Origin: Pseudomonas sp. ACM7
Lineage (GTDB): Bacteria > Pseudomonadota > Gammaproteobacteria > Pseudomonadales > Pseudomonadaceae
Direction: 5' to 3'
Length of the DNA stretch: 64,000 nt
NCBI RefSeq assembly: GCF_004136015.1
Contig: NZ_CP024866.1
Coordinates: 865,461 to 929,460 of the forward strand
The translations under genes were made by a program, and so were the position numbers. Of this stretch, positions 8,961 through 17,836 are shown piece after piece. The notes beneath the pieces are model-generated. The model saw nothing but the letters and a program-made list of their open reading frames with translations. It was not told where the DNA came from and did no database searches. Position 1 is the stretch's first letter. The number at the start of each line of letters is the position of its first letter.

Positions 8961-9710
8961 TTAGATTACCTTCGCTTCGTTTTTCAGTTTCTCGACCAGT
9001 TCAGCCACCGACTTGACCTTGATACCCGCGCTGCGTGCAGCTGGCGCTTCGACTTTCACGGTCTTGTTGGTGGAGGCGGTGGAAACGCCCAAAGCGTCCG
9101 GAGTCAGCACTTCGAGAGGCTTCTTCTTGGCTTTCATGATGTTTGGCAGGGACGCGTAGCGCGGCTCGTTCAAACGCAGGTCGGTGGTGACGATGGCCGG
9201 CAGTTTCAGGGAAACCGTCTGCGCGCCGCCGTCGACTTCGCGAGTCACGGCAACCGTGTCGCCGCTGATTTCGACTTTGGACGCGAACGTGCCCTGACCG
9301 TAGCCGCTCAATGCCGCGAGCATCTGGCCAGTCTGGTTGTTGTCGCTGTCGATGGCTTGTTTGCCAAGGATCACCAGCTGAGGCTGTTCCTTGTCGACAA
9401 CAGCCTTGAGCAGCTTGGCAACGGCCAGCGAAGTCAGGTCTTCAGCGGATTCGACGAGGATGGCGCGGTCGGCACCCAGAGCCAGCGCGGTGCGCAGTTG
9501 CTCTTGAGCGGTGGACGGGCCGATGGAGACGACGACGATTTCAGTCGCAACACCTTTCTCTTTCAGGCGTACGGCTTCTTCCACTGCGATTTCGCAGAAC
9601 GGGTTCATCGACATCTTGACGTTGGCGAGGTCGACGCCGGAATTGTCCGCCTTGACGCGAACCTTGACGTTGTAATCCACAACGCGTTTGACAGCTACAA
9701 GAACCTTCAT
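8961..9710 (-). CDS. etfB: Electron transfer flavoprotein subunit beta
   Basis: 249 residues, full length. [19 protein letters not shown] at the N-terminus, [19 protein letters not shown], and the signature [21 protein letters not shown] near 134-154. It binds AMP and docks acyl-CoA dehydrogenases. GAGGA precedes the ATG. It is the first gene of etfBA and is transcribed divergently from the ETF-QO gene across 549 bp of regulatory DNA, so the whole electron-transfer chain to ubiquinone is encoded here. Confidence 0.97.
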   Translation of the reverse strand: MKVLVAVKRVVDYNVKVRVKADNSGVDLANVKMSMNPFCEIAVEEAVRLKEKGVATEIVVVSIGPSTAQEQLRTALALGADRAILVESAEDLTSLAVAKLLKAVVDKEQPQLVILGKQAIDSDNNQTGQMLAALSGYGQGTFASKVEISGDTVAVTREVDGGAQTVSLKLPAIVTTDLRLNEPRYASLPNIMKAKKKPLEVLTPDALGVSTASTNKTVKVEAPAARSAGIKVKSVAELVEKLKNEAKVI

Positions 9711-9780
9711 GGATTCCTCGTTACTCTCCGGTGAAAAGAAAGTCGCCTAGGCGAACCTGGCGGTTTGATGCTCATCGGCG

Positions 9781-9959
9781 CAAGGGCACCTCTAAAAACG
9801 CTGGCAAAGGTGTCAAGTGACAAGCGCTCACGATGAAGATAACCGTTCGTCAGTGGTGACTGACGAGTCATTCATTATCGCGGCGTGTAAACTGCGCGCC
9901 AGAACCTGCGCTGCGCATCACCTTGTACTGCCATCGCCCTGTCTTTAGAGGTGCTCTTG
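9781..9959. promoter_or_regulatory. Outward-facing inverted repeat in the etf intergenic region
   Basis: CAAGGGCACCTCTAAA at 9781-9796 and TTTAGAGGTGCTCTTG at 9944-9959 are reverse complements at 15 of 16 positions. Read outward, each faces one of the two divergent etf operons. A separate perfect 8-bp inverted repeat (TCGTCAGT / ACTGACGA, loop GGTG) sits between them at 9847-9866. These may be binding sites or promoter elements. I see no gene in 9711-10259. Confidence 0.5.
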
Positions 9960-10088
9960 ATACCAACAGTCAGCCTACGGCGAGCGCAAAACCGACCGTA
10001 TCTTGACCGGAACACCTATTCCGGTCAATACGGCAAAATGGCCAGTCATAAGCCGCGTGACTTTGATTTCTCTGGCTTTGAGCCGATT

Positions 10089-10103
10089 CAAACAAACGTT
10101 TGT
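10089..10103. promoter_or_regulatory. PsrA-like operator
   Basis: CAAACAAACGTTTG at 10089-10102 fits the PsrA consensus as I recall it, [G/C]AAAC-N2-4-GTTT[G/C]. It includes a 12-bp perfect palindrome ACAAACGTTTGT at 10092-10103. It ends 2 bp before the proposed -35 box of the ETF-QO gene. PsrA is the fatty-acid-responsive TetR repressor of pseudomonads, and etf genes have been reported among its targets. Confidence 0.6.
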
Positions 10104-10104
10104 A

Positions 10105-10133
10105 TTGGACGCTAGGAGTGGTGTAGATATAAT
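10105..10133 (+). promoter_or_regulatory. Sigma-70 promoter of the ETF-QO gene
   Basis: TTGGAC at 10105-10110, a 17-bp spacer, and a perfect TATAAT at 10128-10133. A hairpin (GCCACCTT / AAGGTGGC, loop AGAGAGA) at 10136-10158 lies at the expected start of the transcript, giving a leader of about 120 nt. Confidence 0.75.
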
Positions 10134-10259
10134 GCGCCACCTTAGAGAGAAAGGTGGCTCATCGATTGTCCTCTTCCTGCATTGCGCAGGGATTCATGGA
10201 TGCGACACCAAACCTCCAATTAGAAAAAAAACTGTTGAGCCTTGAGTAGGAGATAACCT

Positions 10260-11924
10260 GTGGAACGCGAATACATGGAATTCGACGTGGTCATCGTCGG
10301 TGCCGGCCCCGCTGGTCTTTCCGCCGCCTGCCGATTGAAGCAGAAGGCCGCCGAAGCCGGTAAGGAAATCAGCGTCTGCGTGGTCGAAAAAGGCTCCGAA
10401 GTCGGTGCTCACATCCTGTCCGGCGCCGTGTTCGAACCACGCGCCCTGAACGAATTGTTCCCGGACTGGAAAGAACTCGGCGCGCCGCTGAACACGCCGG
10501 TCACTCGCGATGACATCTTCGTTCTCAAGAACGCCGACAGTGCGCAGAAGATTCCTGACCTCTTTGTGCCCAAGACCATGCACAACGAAGGCAACTACAT
10601 CATTTCCCTGGGCAACCTGTGCCGCTGGCTGGCTCAGCAGGCCGAGAACCTGGGCGTGGAAATCTACCCAGGCTTCGCCGCTCAGGAAGCGCTGTTCGAC
10701 GAGAACGGCGTGGTCCGCGGGATTATCACCGGCGATCTGGGCGTTGACCGCGAAGGCCATCCGAAAGAAGGCCTGTACACCCCGGGCATGGAACTGCGTG
10801 GCAAGTACACGCTGTTCGCCGAAGGTTGCCGTGGTCACATCGGCAAGCAACTGATCAAGCGCTTCAACCTCGACAGCGATGCCGACGCACAGCACTACGG
10901 CATCGGCCTGAAAGAAATCTGGGAAATCGACCCGACCAAGCATCAACCAGGCCTGGTGGTCCACACCGCCGGTTGGCCGCTGGATATCATGGGCACCGAG
11001 AACACCGGCGGCTCGTTCCTCTATCACCTGGAAAACAACCAGGTCGTAGTCGGTCTGATCGTCGACCTGTCTTACAGCAACACTTACCTGTCGCCGTTCG
11101 ACGAGTTCCAGCGCCTCAAGCATCACCCGGTGCTCAAGCAGTACCTGGAAGGCGGCAAGCGCATCAGCTACGGCGCTCGCGCCATCAGCAAAGGCGGCCT
11201 GAACTCACTGCCGAAAATGGTCTTCAAGGGCGGCGCGCTGATCGGTTGCGACCTCGGCACCCTGAACTTCGCCAAGATCAAAGGCAGCCACACCGCGATG
11301 AAGTCCGGCATGCTCGCCGCTGAATCCGTGGCCGAAGCGCTGTTCGCTGAAAAAGACGGCACCGAAGAGCTGACCACTTACGTCGACGCGTTCAAGAAGA
11401 GCTGGCTCTACGACGAACTGTTCGCCAGCCGCAACTTCGGCCCGGCGATCCACAAGTTCGGCGCCATCGTCGGCGGCGGTTTCAACTGGCTCGACCAGAA
11501 CATCTTCGGCGGCAAACTGCCGTTCACCTTGCACGACACCAAGCCGGATTACGCTTGCCTCAAGCTTGCGGCCGACTGCAAGAAGATCGACTACCCGAAA
11601 CCGGACGGCAAGATCAGCTTCGACAAACTCAGCTCGGTGTTCATCTCGGGTACCAACCATGAAGAAGAGCAGCCGTGCCACCTGAAGCTGACCGACCCGA
11701 GCATCCCGATCGCCAAGAACCTGCCGCTCTACGATGAGCCTGCCCAGCGTTACTGCCCGGCCGGCGTGTACGAAGTGGTGACCATGGAAGACGGTGAGAA
11801 GCGCTTCCAGATCAACGCCCAGAACTGCGTTCACTGCAAGACCTGCGACATCAAGGACCCTGCACAGAACATTACCTGGGTGGCGCCGGAAGGTTCTGGT
11901 GGCCCGACTTACCCGAACATGTAA
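10260..11924 (+). CDS. Electron transfer flavoprotein-ubiquinone oxidoreductase
   Basis: 554 residues, the usual ETF-QO length. The first codon is GTG, supported by AGGAG 7 nt upstream; an in-frame ATG lies 15 nt later. FAD-binding motif VVIVGAGPAGLSAACRL at about 10-26. The C-terminal ferredoxin-like domain has CPAGVYEV and CVHCKTCDIKDP, which supply the four Cys of a 4Fe-4S cluster. The inner-membrane enzyme passes electrons from EtfAB to ubiquinone. The adjacent PsrA-like operator links it to fatty-acid degradation. Confidence 0.96.
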   Translation: MEREYMEFDVVIVGAGPAGLSAACRLKQKAAEAGKEISVCVVEKGSEVGAHILSGAVFEPRALNELFPDWKELGAPLNTPVTRDDIFVLKNADSAQKIPDLFVPKTMHNEGNYIISLGNLCRWLAQQAENLGVEIYPGFAAQEALFDENGVVRGIITGDLGVDREGHPKEGLYTPGMELRGKYTLFAEGCRGHIGKQLIKRFNLDSDADAQHYGIGLKEIWEIDPTKHQPGLVVHTAGWPLDIMGTENTGGSFLYHLENNQVVVGLIVDLSYSNTYLSPFDEFQRLKHHPVLKQYLEGGKRISYGARAISKGGLNSLPKMVFKGGALIGCDLGTLNFAKIKGSHTAMKSGMLAAESVAEALFAEKDGTEELTTYVDAFKKSWLYDELFASRNFGPAIHKFGAIVGGGFNWLDQNIFGGKLPFTLHDTKPDYACLKLAADCKKIDYPKPDGKISFDKLSSVFISGTNHEEEQPCHLKLTDPSIPIAKNLPLYDEPAQRYCPAGVYEVVTMEDGEKRFQINAQNCVHCKTCDIKDPAQNITWVAPEGSGGPTYPNM

Positions 11925-11942
11925 GTCGAATGGCTGAACATC

Positions 11943-11967
11943 AAGGCTCCCGAACGGGGGCCTTTTT
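11943..11967 (+). terminator. Terminator of the ETF-QO gene
   Basis: AAGGCTCCCG pairs with CGGGGGCCTT (one G-T pair) and is followed by T5. It lies 19 bp after the stop. Confidence 0.8.
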
Positions 11968-12000
11968 GTTGCCTGCGATTCAAGCCACACCACAAACCAA

Positions 12001-12104
12001 TGTGGGAGCGAGCTTGGTCCGGGCGGCGTTCCGACGATGGCGGCTTACTATTCAACATTGATGTCGACTGATACACCGCAATCGCGAGCAAGCTCGCTCC
12101 CACA
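12001..12104. repeat. Class B REP pair (TGTGGGAGCG...CGCTCCCACA)
   Basis: Two inverted REP-like units. The left arm has a variant continuation (GGTCCGGGCGGCGTTCCGACG) and the right arm is the standard TCGCGAGCAAGCTCGCTCCC. Related pairs occur at 16507, 25659, 30124, 35904, 39146 and 59003. Confidence 0.85.
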
Positions 12105-12121
12105 GGGGGATCAGCGGTGTG

Positions 12122-13012
12122 TCAGGCAGCGCGCTCATCCCCCGGATTACGCTCGAAGTAGCGCTTGTACTCACGACTGAACTGCGACGTACTTTGATAC
12201 CCGACCCGATGCGCCACCTGTGCCACGCCCAATCCCTCGCCCAGCAATAACTGCTGGGCCCTGAGCAAACGCAATCGCTTCAAATACTGCACTGGCGACA
12301 ACAACGTGCTGCGTTTGAAATGCTCATGAAAGGTCGACGCACTCATGTTCGCGCAACTGGCCAGGGTTTCGACGTTCAGCGGCTCGGTGTAATGCGCATG
12401 CAGATGGCTGAGCGATGCCGCGATCCGGGCGAATTGACCCTGTTGCTCGACCAGCGCCCGCAGCACATCGGCTTGCGGCCCGCGCAAGGCGACGAACAAC
12501 AACTCGCGCAATCGCGCCTGCCCCATAACCTGGCATTCCAGCGGATCGTGCAGGCAACGCAGCAGCCGTTCAACACAACCACGCATCGCATCGTCGAGCA
12601 CCGCCGAGGTCATGGACTCTGGCGTTTGCGCCGCAATACTACGCCCCGGCGCCAGCCCCATGGCCAAGACCAACTCACCGAGCAACACCCGGTCAATGGC
12701 GATGGAAACGCCCAGCATAGGGCCATCGGGTGCTGAAAACGTCTCGCACTCGAACGGCACCGGCAATGCCTGAATCAAATAATGCCCGGCGCCGTACTCC
12801 AGTGTACGCGGCCCCAGATACGCCAACTTGCTGCCCTGGGCGATGATGACCAGACTCGGCTCGTAAATCTGCGGGCCGCGAGCCACATCACAACTGGCCC
12901 GCAAAACCTGCACACCCGGCAACGCCGTGGGAGCGAAACCGTCGCGATTAGTCAAAGGCTGAATCAGCGAAACCAGCGTGGCATTGGCATCCAGATGACG
13001 GGTCAACAACAT
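12122..13012 (-). CDS. AraC family transcriptional regulator
   Basis: 296 residues. N-terminal AraC_N/cupin-type domain (VLRASCDVARGPQIYEPSLVIIAQGSK, ALPVPFECETF, LGVSIAIDRVLLGELVLAM). C-terminal double helix-turn-helix with LNVETLASCANMSASTFHEHFKRSTLLSPVQYLKRLRLLRAQ and GLGVAQVAHRVGYQSTSQFSREYKRYF. This architecture is that of YqhC-type regulators, which often activate a neighbouring aldehyde or alcohol reductase gene. The divergent alcohol dehydrogenase at 13203 is therefore the likely target. Confidence 0.9.
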   Translation of the reverse strand: MLLTRHLDANATLVSLIQPLTNRDGFAPTALPGVQVLRASCDVARGPQIYEPSLVIIAQGSKLAYLGPRTLEYGAGHYLIQALPVPFECETFSAPDGPMLGVSIAIDRVLLGELVLAMGLAPGRSIAAQTPESMTSAVLDDAMRGCVERLLRCLHDPLECQVMGQARLRELLFVALRGPQADVLRALVEQQGQFARIAASLSHLHAHYTEPLNVETLASCANMSASTFHEHFKRSTLLSPVQYLKRLRLLRAQQLLLGEGLGVAQVAHRVGYQSTSQFSREYKRYFERNPGDERAA

Positions 13013-13113
13013 GAGAGTTCTTCACAAAAAAGTCGCGGAAATAGGGATGAAAGCATCATCGCAGGTCTGATGGCCAATGCGACCCATTGAAGGCTGATGC
13101 CGGAGGATTAGGC

Positions 13114-13260
13114 ATGACACCCGGAGGAATCACCATGGCCGGTGGCCGGTACGGAGCCCAGAATGCGCCACCTCACCCGTCACAGCTTTTGCGAGGTTCA
13201 TCATGTACACCGCCATCGGATACGCCGCCCAGTCGGCCACCACTCCCCTCGCCCCCGTGA
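13114..13260 (+). other. Possible upstream ORF overlapping the alcohol dehydrogenase start
   Basis: A 48-codon ORF starts at ATG 13114, 7 nt after GGAGG, and has a second in-frame ATG at 13135, also just after GGAGG. It stops at 13258-13260, inside the alcohol dehydrogenase gene in another frame. The product is proline-rich and unlike any family I know. The two strong ribosome sites are the only support, so this may be a leader ORF or chance. Confidence 0.25.
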
Positions 13261-14255
13261 AATTCGAACGCCGCAGCCCTCGGGCCGACGACGTTGCGAT
13301 CGATATTCTCTACTGCGGCGTCTGCCATTCCGACATCCATCAGGCACGCAACGAGTGGGGCATTGCCGTTTACCCACTGATGCCCGGCCACGAGATCGTA
13401 GGCAAAGTTACCGCCATCGGTGCGAATGTCACCAAGCACAAAGTCGGCGATCTGGTTGGCGTCGGGTGCATGGTTGATTCGTGCCGCAGCTGCGAAGCCT
13501 GCCAATCGAACTTCGAGCAATACTGCCTCGAAGGTCCGACCATGACTTACGCCACCCCGGACCGCGTCGATGGCAGCAACACCATGGGCGGCTATTCCGA
13601 CAGCATCGTGGTCAGCGAACACTTCGTGGTGCGCATCCCCGAGAAACTCGACCCGGCCAGCGCCGCGCCGATCCTGTGTGCCGGCATCACCACCTATTCG
13701 CCGCTCAAGCACTACGGCGTGAAGGCGGGCGACAAGGTCGGGATTCTCGGCATGGGCGGCCTCGGCCACATGGGCATCAAGTTCGCCAAGGCAATGGGCG
13801 CTGAAGTCACGCTGTTCACCCGCTCGGCGAACAAGGCTGAAGAAGGTCGTCGCCAAGGTGCGGACCACGTGATCGTGTCCACCGATGCCGAACAGATGAA
13901 GGCCGCCGCAGGACATTTCGACTTCCTGCTGGACACCATTCCGGTGCAGCACGACCTCAACCCCTACCTCGATACGCTGCGTTTCGACGGCGTGCACATT
14001 CTGGTGGGCCTGATCGAACCGATCGATCCACCGGTCCACGCCGCCAAACTGGTATTGGGCCGTCGTGTGCTGGCCGGCTCGCTGATCGGCGGCATCGCCG
14101 AAACCCAGGAAGTGCTGGATTTCTGTGCCGAGCACAACATCACCTGCGACATCGAAATGCTCGACATCCGCCAGATCAACGAGGCTTACGCCCGCATGAT
14201 TGCCGGTGATGTGAAGTACCGTTTCGTGATCGACATGGCAACGCTGAAGGTCTAA
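13203..14255 (+). CDS. Zinc-dependent NAD(P) alcohol dehydrogenase (YahK/CAD-like)
   Basis: 350 residues of the medium-chain dehydrogenase family. Catalytic zinc motif YCGVCHSDIHQARNEW near 39-54, GHEIVG, structural zinc Cys in CMVDSCRSCEACQSNFEQYC, and nucleotide-binding GILGMGGLGHMGIKFAKAMG near 179-198. It closely resembles E. coli YahK (NADP-dependent broad aldehyde reductase). GAGG lies upstream of the ATG. The divergent AraC gene is the probable regulator. Its 3' end overlaps the convergent iclR gene by 4 bp. Confidence 0.93.
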   Translation: MYTAIGYAAQSATTPLAPVKFERRSPRADDVAIDILYCGVCHSDIHQARNEWGIAVYPLMPGHEIVGKVTAIGANVTKHKVGDLVGVGCMVDSCRSCEACQSNFEQYCLEGPTMTYATPDRVDGSNTMGGYSDSIVVSEHFVVRIPEKLDPASAAPILCAGITTYSPLKHYGVKAGDKVGILGMGGLGHMGIKFAKAMGAEVTLFTRSANKAEEGRRQGADHVIVSTDAEQMKAAAGHFDFLLDTIPVQHDLNPYLDTLRFDGVHILVGLIEPIDPPVHAAKLVLGRRVLAGSLIGGIAETQEVLDFCAEHNITCDIEMLDIRQINEAYARMIAGDVKYRFVIDMATLKV

Positions 14256-15055
14256 ACCTTCGCGCCAAGTTCTGCCGAGAGCCGAGCCGTGACCCCTTTG
14301 ATCAGGGGAATCAGCTCGGCCATTTTCTCCAGCGGCATATATGGCACGGTGCTGGCGATGCTGATGCCGGCAACGATGCGCTTGCTGGCATCACGGATCG
14401 GCGCTGCCACACAGCGGATCGACGGTTCGTTATCTTCCAGATCGAACGCATAACCGCCTGCCACATACTCGACCATGCGCTGCTGAAACTGCTCCCAGGA
14501 CTGCTCCGGGTGCTGCGGCCAGAACTGATTTTTCCCACCCGCCGGCAAGCTGACTTCGTACAGCCGCTGCCATTCTTCCTGCGTGTCATCGAGCATCAGC
14601 GCCTTGCCGATCCCGGTGCGCGCCAACGGCATGCGATGGCCAACCCGCGAACGCATTTCCGGGCCATTGCGCCCCGGATTCTTGTGCAGGTACAGCACCT
14701 CGTCGCCTTCACGAATCGCCAGGTGAATGGTGTCGCCGGTCAACGCCGACAACTCATCCAGATACGGCCCGGCCAATGTGACCAGCGGCAATTCTTCACG
14801 CGCCTGGAAGCCCAGCTCGATCAACTTCGGCCCCAACAGATAACCGACTTGCGGCACCACACGCAGATAACGCTCGTCCACCAGGCAACTGGCCAGACGA
14901 TGGGTGGTGCTGCGTGTCGTGCCGATCAACCGGGCGATTTCCTTGAGATCGCGGGCGCCACTGGCCACCGCCTGAACCACACCCAGACCACGAAGCAGTG
15001 TCTGGGTGCCGGTCGGTGCGGCGTCCTTGGCGATTTTTGGGGCGTCTTCCTGCAT
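14252..15055 (-). CDS. IclR family regulator of the galactonate operon
   Basis: 267 residues. N-terminal winged helix (LLRGLGVVQAVASGARDLKEIARLIGTTRSTTHRLASCLVDERYL, about 20-65) and C-terminal IclR effector domain (GDTIHLAIREGDEVLYLHKNPG, LARTGIGKALMLD, GYAFDLEDNEPSIRCVAAPIRDASKRIVAGISIAS). It is the last gene of the dgoKADT cluster, 60 bp after dgoT. Its place in the operon suggests it controls dgo genes. The palindrome ATCCCA-N5-TGGGAT upstream of dgoK is a candidate binding site, but that link is inference. E. coli uses a GntR protein (DgoR) instead. Confidence 0.88.
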   Translation of the reverse strand: MQEDAPKIAKDAAPTGTQTLLRGLGVVQAVASGARDLKEIARLIGTTRSTTHRLASCLVDERYLRVVPQVGYLLGPKLIELGFQAREELPLVTLAGPYLDELSALTGDTIHLAIREGDEVLYLHKNPGRNGPEMRSRVGHRMPLARTGIGKALMLDDTQEEWQRLYEVSLPAGGKNQFWPQHPEQSWEQFQQRMVEYVAGGYAFDLEDNEPSIRCVAAPIRDASKRIVAGISIASTVPYMPLEKMAELIPLIKGVTARLSAELGAKV

Positions 15056-15115
15056 ATCCAGCCTTTACCGTTGAGCGAGTGAACGGGCGGCATTATGGTC
15101 GCCCGCATGCCGCAA

Positions 15116-16426
15116 CTACAACTTGATACGCTCGACTTTGCCGACCAGCAAGATGTAGGAAAGCGCGCCAATCAACGCCAGAACCGAGATATAGGTGATC
15201 GCGGGAGCGAACGAATCACCGGTAGCGAGGAAACCGATGACGATCGGCGTGGTAATCGCCGACAGGTTGCCGATGAAGTTGAACACCCCACCGGTCAACC
15301 CGAGCAATCGCGCCGGGGCCAACGTTGAAACCAGCGACCAGGTGATCGAAGCCAGCCCGTTACCGAAGAACGCCAACGCGAGGAAGGCAATCACCAGCGG
15401 TGTCGACTCGACGAAGTTGGCGCCGATAATCGAGGTGGAAATCAGCAGACCGCCAATGATCGGCAACTTGCGGGCGAAACCCACGGTGTAGCCGCGACGG
15501 ATCAGCCAGTCGGAGAAGAACCCGGAACAGAGCACACCGACGAAGGCGGCGAGAAAAGGCAGCGACGCCAGCAGGCCGGACTTGATGAAGTCCATGCCGC
15601 GATACTTCACCAGGTAGGTCGGGAACCACGTCAGAAAAAACCACAACGTCGAGTTGAGGCAGAACTGGCCGAGATAAATGCCCCACAACTTGCGCTTGGT
15701 TAGCACGATGCCGAGGTCGATCCAGCTGAATTTGGCTTTGACTTTGGCTTGTTCAGCCTGGATATCCACCAGCCCGCCACCTTCGCGGATCAGGTCGATT
15801 TCGGCGTCATTGGCACCTTTGAAATCCCGTGGCTCGCGGTACACCGCGTACCAGATCACCGCCCAGAGAATGCCCACCGCACCGGTGCTGACAAACACCA
15901 TGTGCCAGCCATATTGATGTTGCAGCCAGGCCAATACCGGTGTCAGGAACGCCAGACCGACGAATTGCCCGGAGGTATAGAAACCAATGGCCGTGGCGCG
16001 TTCGCGCTCGGGGAACCAGGTGGTAACCACACGGCTGTTGATCGGGTACGCCGGCGCTTCCAGTGCACCGACCGCCATGCGCAATACGAACAGTGCGATG
16101 AAGCTGGCGGCGAAGCCGAGCATCACCGTGGCGATCGACCATAGCAGCAATGCGACGCTATAAAGAATCCGCGGCGGCACCCGATCCACCAGCCAGCCGC
16201 CGGGGATTTGCATGGCGGCATAGGTCCAGCCGAATGCCGAGAAAATCAGCCCGACGTGGATCGGGTCGATGCCCAGTTCGCTGGTCAGCGCCGGGGCGGC
16301 GATGGACAGGTTGCTGCGGTCCAGGTAGTTGATCACCACGGTGATGAACAGCAGGACCATGATGAAAAAACGCTTGCGGCTGGGCGTCACCAACGACGCC
16401 TGCCCGGTGAGGGTTTGCGGTTGCAT
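15116..16426 (-). CDS. dgoT: D-galactonate MFS transporter (DgoT-like)
   Basis: 436 residues with the 12-segment pattern of the anion:cation symporter family. It begins with a cytoplasmic RKRFFIMVLLFITVVINYLDRSNLSIAAPAL and has VSTLAPARLLGLTGGVFNFIGNLSAITTPIVIGFL late. The NYLDRSN motif in helix 1 is typical of hexonate transporters such as DgoT and GudP. Position between dgoD and the iclR gene supports galactonate as substrate. A REP pair separates it from dgoD (197 bp gap). Confidence 0.88.
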   Translation of the reverse strand: MQPQTLTGQASLVTPSRKRFFIMVLLFITVVINYLDRSNLSIAAPALTSELGIDPIHVGLIFSAFGWTYAAMQIPGGWLVDRVPPRILYSVALLLWSIATVMLGFAASFIALFVLRMAVGALEAPAYPINSRVVTTWFPERERATAIGFYTSGQFVGLAFLTPVLAWLQHQYGWHMVFVSTGAVGILWAVIWYAVYREPRDFKGANDAEIDLIREGGGLVDIQAEQAKVKAKFSWIDLGIVLTKRKLWGIYLGQFCLNSTLWFFLTWFPTYLVKYRGMDFIKSGLLASLPFLAAFVGVLCSGFFSDWLIRRGYTVGFARKLPIIGGLLISTSIIGANFVESTPLVIAFLALAFFGNGLASITWSLVSTLAPARLLGLTGGVFNFIGNLSAITTPIVIGFLATGDSFAPAITYISVLALIGALSYILLVGKVERIKL

Positions 16427-16506
16427 GGGGAGTGCCTCTTCTTATGTTTATTGAGGTCGATGAAAAGCTTGGATTGACGCAGATCTTCCGGTCAATGGAG
16501 ATCAAA

Positions 16507-16596
16507 TGTGGGAGCGGGCTTGCTCGCGAAAGCGGTGGTTCATTCAACATTGATGTCGGCTGACACCCCGCTTTCGCGAGCAAGCCCGCTCCCACA
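16507..16596. repeat. Class B REP pair
   Basis: TGTGGGAGCGGGCTTGCTCG and its reverse complement flank a short spacer between dgoT and dgoD. The hairpin could affect mRNA levels of dgoT relative to the upstream dgo genes. Confidence 0.9.
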
Positions 16597-16623
16597 AAGG
16601 GATTGTGTTGAGTCAGTGAGAAC

Positions 16624-17772
16624 TCACCACTCAGCAAAGCTGCCATCGGCATGGCGCCAGATCGGGTTGCGCCAGCGGTGACCGACCGCCGCGCGTTCGA
16701 TGACGTATTCCTCGTTGATCTCGATCCCCAGGCCCGGGCCATTCGGGATTTTCACGAAGCCTTTGTCGTAGTCGAACACCCGCGGATCCTTGACGTAATC
16801 CAGCAGGTCATTGCTCTCGTTGTAATGAATGCCCAGGCTCTGCTCCTGGATGAACGCGTTGTAGCAAACAGCATCCAGCTGCAAACACGCCGCCAGTGCA
16901 ATCGGGCCCAACGGGCAATGCAGCGCCAGCGCCACGTCGTAGGCTTCGGCCATGTTGGCGATCTTGCGTGTTTCGGTGATGCCGCCGGCGTGAGACGCGT
17001 CCGGCTGGATGATGTCGACATAACCTTCGCTGAGCACACGCTTGAAATCCCAGCGCGAGAACAGCCGCTCACCGAGGGCAATCGGGGTGCTGGTCAGCGG
17101 CGCCAATTCTTTCAGCGCTTCGTAGTTTTCGCTGAGCACCGGTTCTTCGATGAACATCAGTTTGTACGGGTCGAGTTCCTTCATGAGGACCTTGGCCATG
17201 GGCTTGTGCACCCGGCCATGGAAGTCCACGCCGATGCCGACGTTCGGCCCCACCGCATCGCGCACGGCGGCGACGTTGGCCAGGGCCAGGTCGACTTTTT
17301 CGAAGGAATCGAGGAATTGCAGCTCTTCGGTGCCGTTCATTTTCACCGCAGTGAAACCACGCTCGACGGCTTCCTTTGCAGCGCGAGCGGTGTCCGCCGG
17401 GCGGTCGCCGCCGATCCACGAATAGACGCGAATCTTGTCCCGCACCTGACCGCCCAGCAGATCGCTGACCGACACACCCAAGGCCTTGCCCTTGATGTCC
17501 CACAACGCCTGATCGATGCCGGCCAGCGCGCTCATGTGGATCGCGCCGCCCCGGTAGAAGCCACCGCGGTAAAGCACGGTCCAGATGTCTTCGATGTTGC
17601 GTGGGTCTTTGCCGATCAGGTAGTCAGACAATTCTTCAACGGCAGCCGCCACCGTGTGAGCGCGGCCTTCGACCACGGGCTCGCCCCAACCGGTCACGCC
17701 CTCGTCGGTTTCGACCTTGAGGAAGCACCAGCGCGGCGGAACGATGAAGGTGGTCAGTTTGGTGATTTTCAT
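16624..17772 (-). CDS. dgoD: D-galactonate dehydratase
   Basis: 382 residues, enolase superfamily, nearly the E. coli DgoD sequence by eye ([34 protein letters not shown]). Metal ligands are visible in VDFHGR, IEEPV and ALGERL, and the catalytic His in [12 protein letters not shown]. The C-terminus is [15 protein letters not shown]. It dehydrates D-galactonate to 2-keto-3-deoxygalactonate in the cytoplasm. It is third in the operon dgoK-dgoA-dgoD-dgoT-iclR. Confidence 0.96.
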   Translation of the reverse strand: MKITKLTTFIVPPRWCFLKVETDEGVTGWGEPVVEGRAHTVAAAVEELSDYLIGKDPRNIEDIWTVLYRGGFYRGGAIHMSALAGIDQALWDIKGKALGVSVSDLLGGQVRDKIRVYSWIGGDRPADTARAAKEAVERGFTAVKMNGTEELQFLDSFEKVDLALANVAAVRDAVGPNVGIGVDFHGRVHKPMAKVLMKELDPYKLMFIEEPVLSENYEALKELAPLTSTPIALGERLFSRWDFKRVLSEGYVDIIQPDASHAGGITETRKIANMAEAYDVALALHCPLGPIALAACLQLDAVCYNAFIQEQSLGIHYNESNDLLDYVKDPRVFDYDKGFVKIPNGPGLGIEINEEYVIERAAVGHRWRNPIWRHADGSFAEW

Positions 17773-17836
17773 CTCGTGCTCTCTTTTTTATAAATGCAGC
17801 TCTTATTAGATGCAGCGCTCGCAGCGCCAAAAAGTC

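Noticed and set aside
10194..11126. 310-residue ORF antisense to the ETF-QO gene
   Set aside because: Shadow frame; crosses the ETF-QO promoter region and start.
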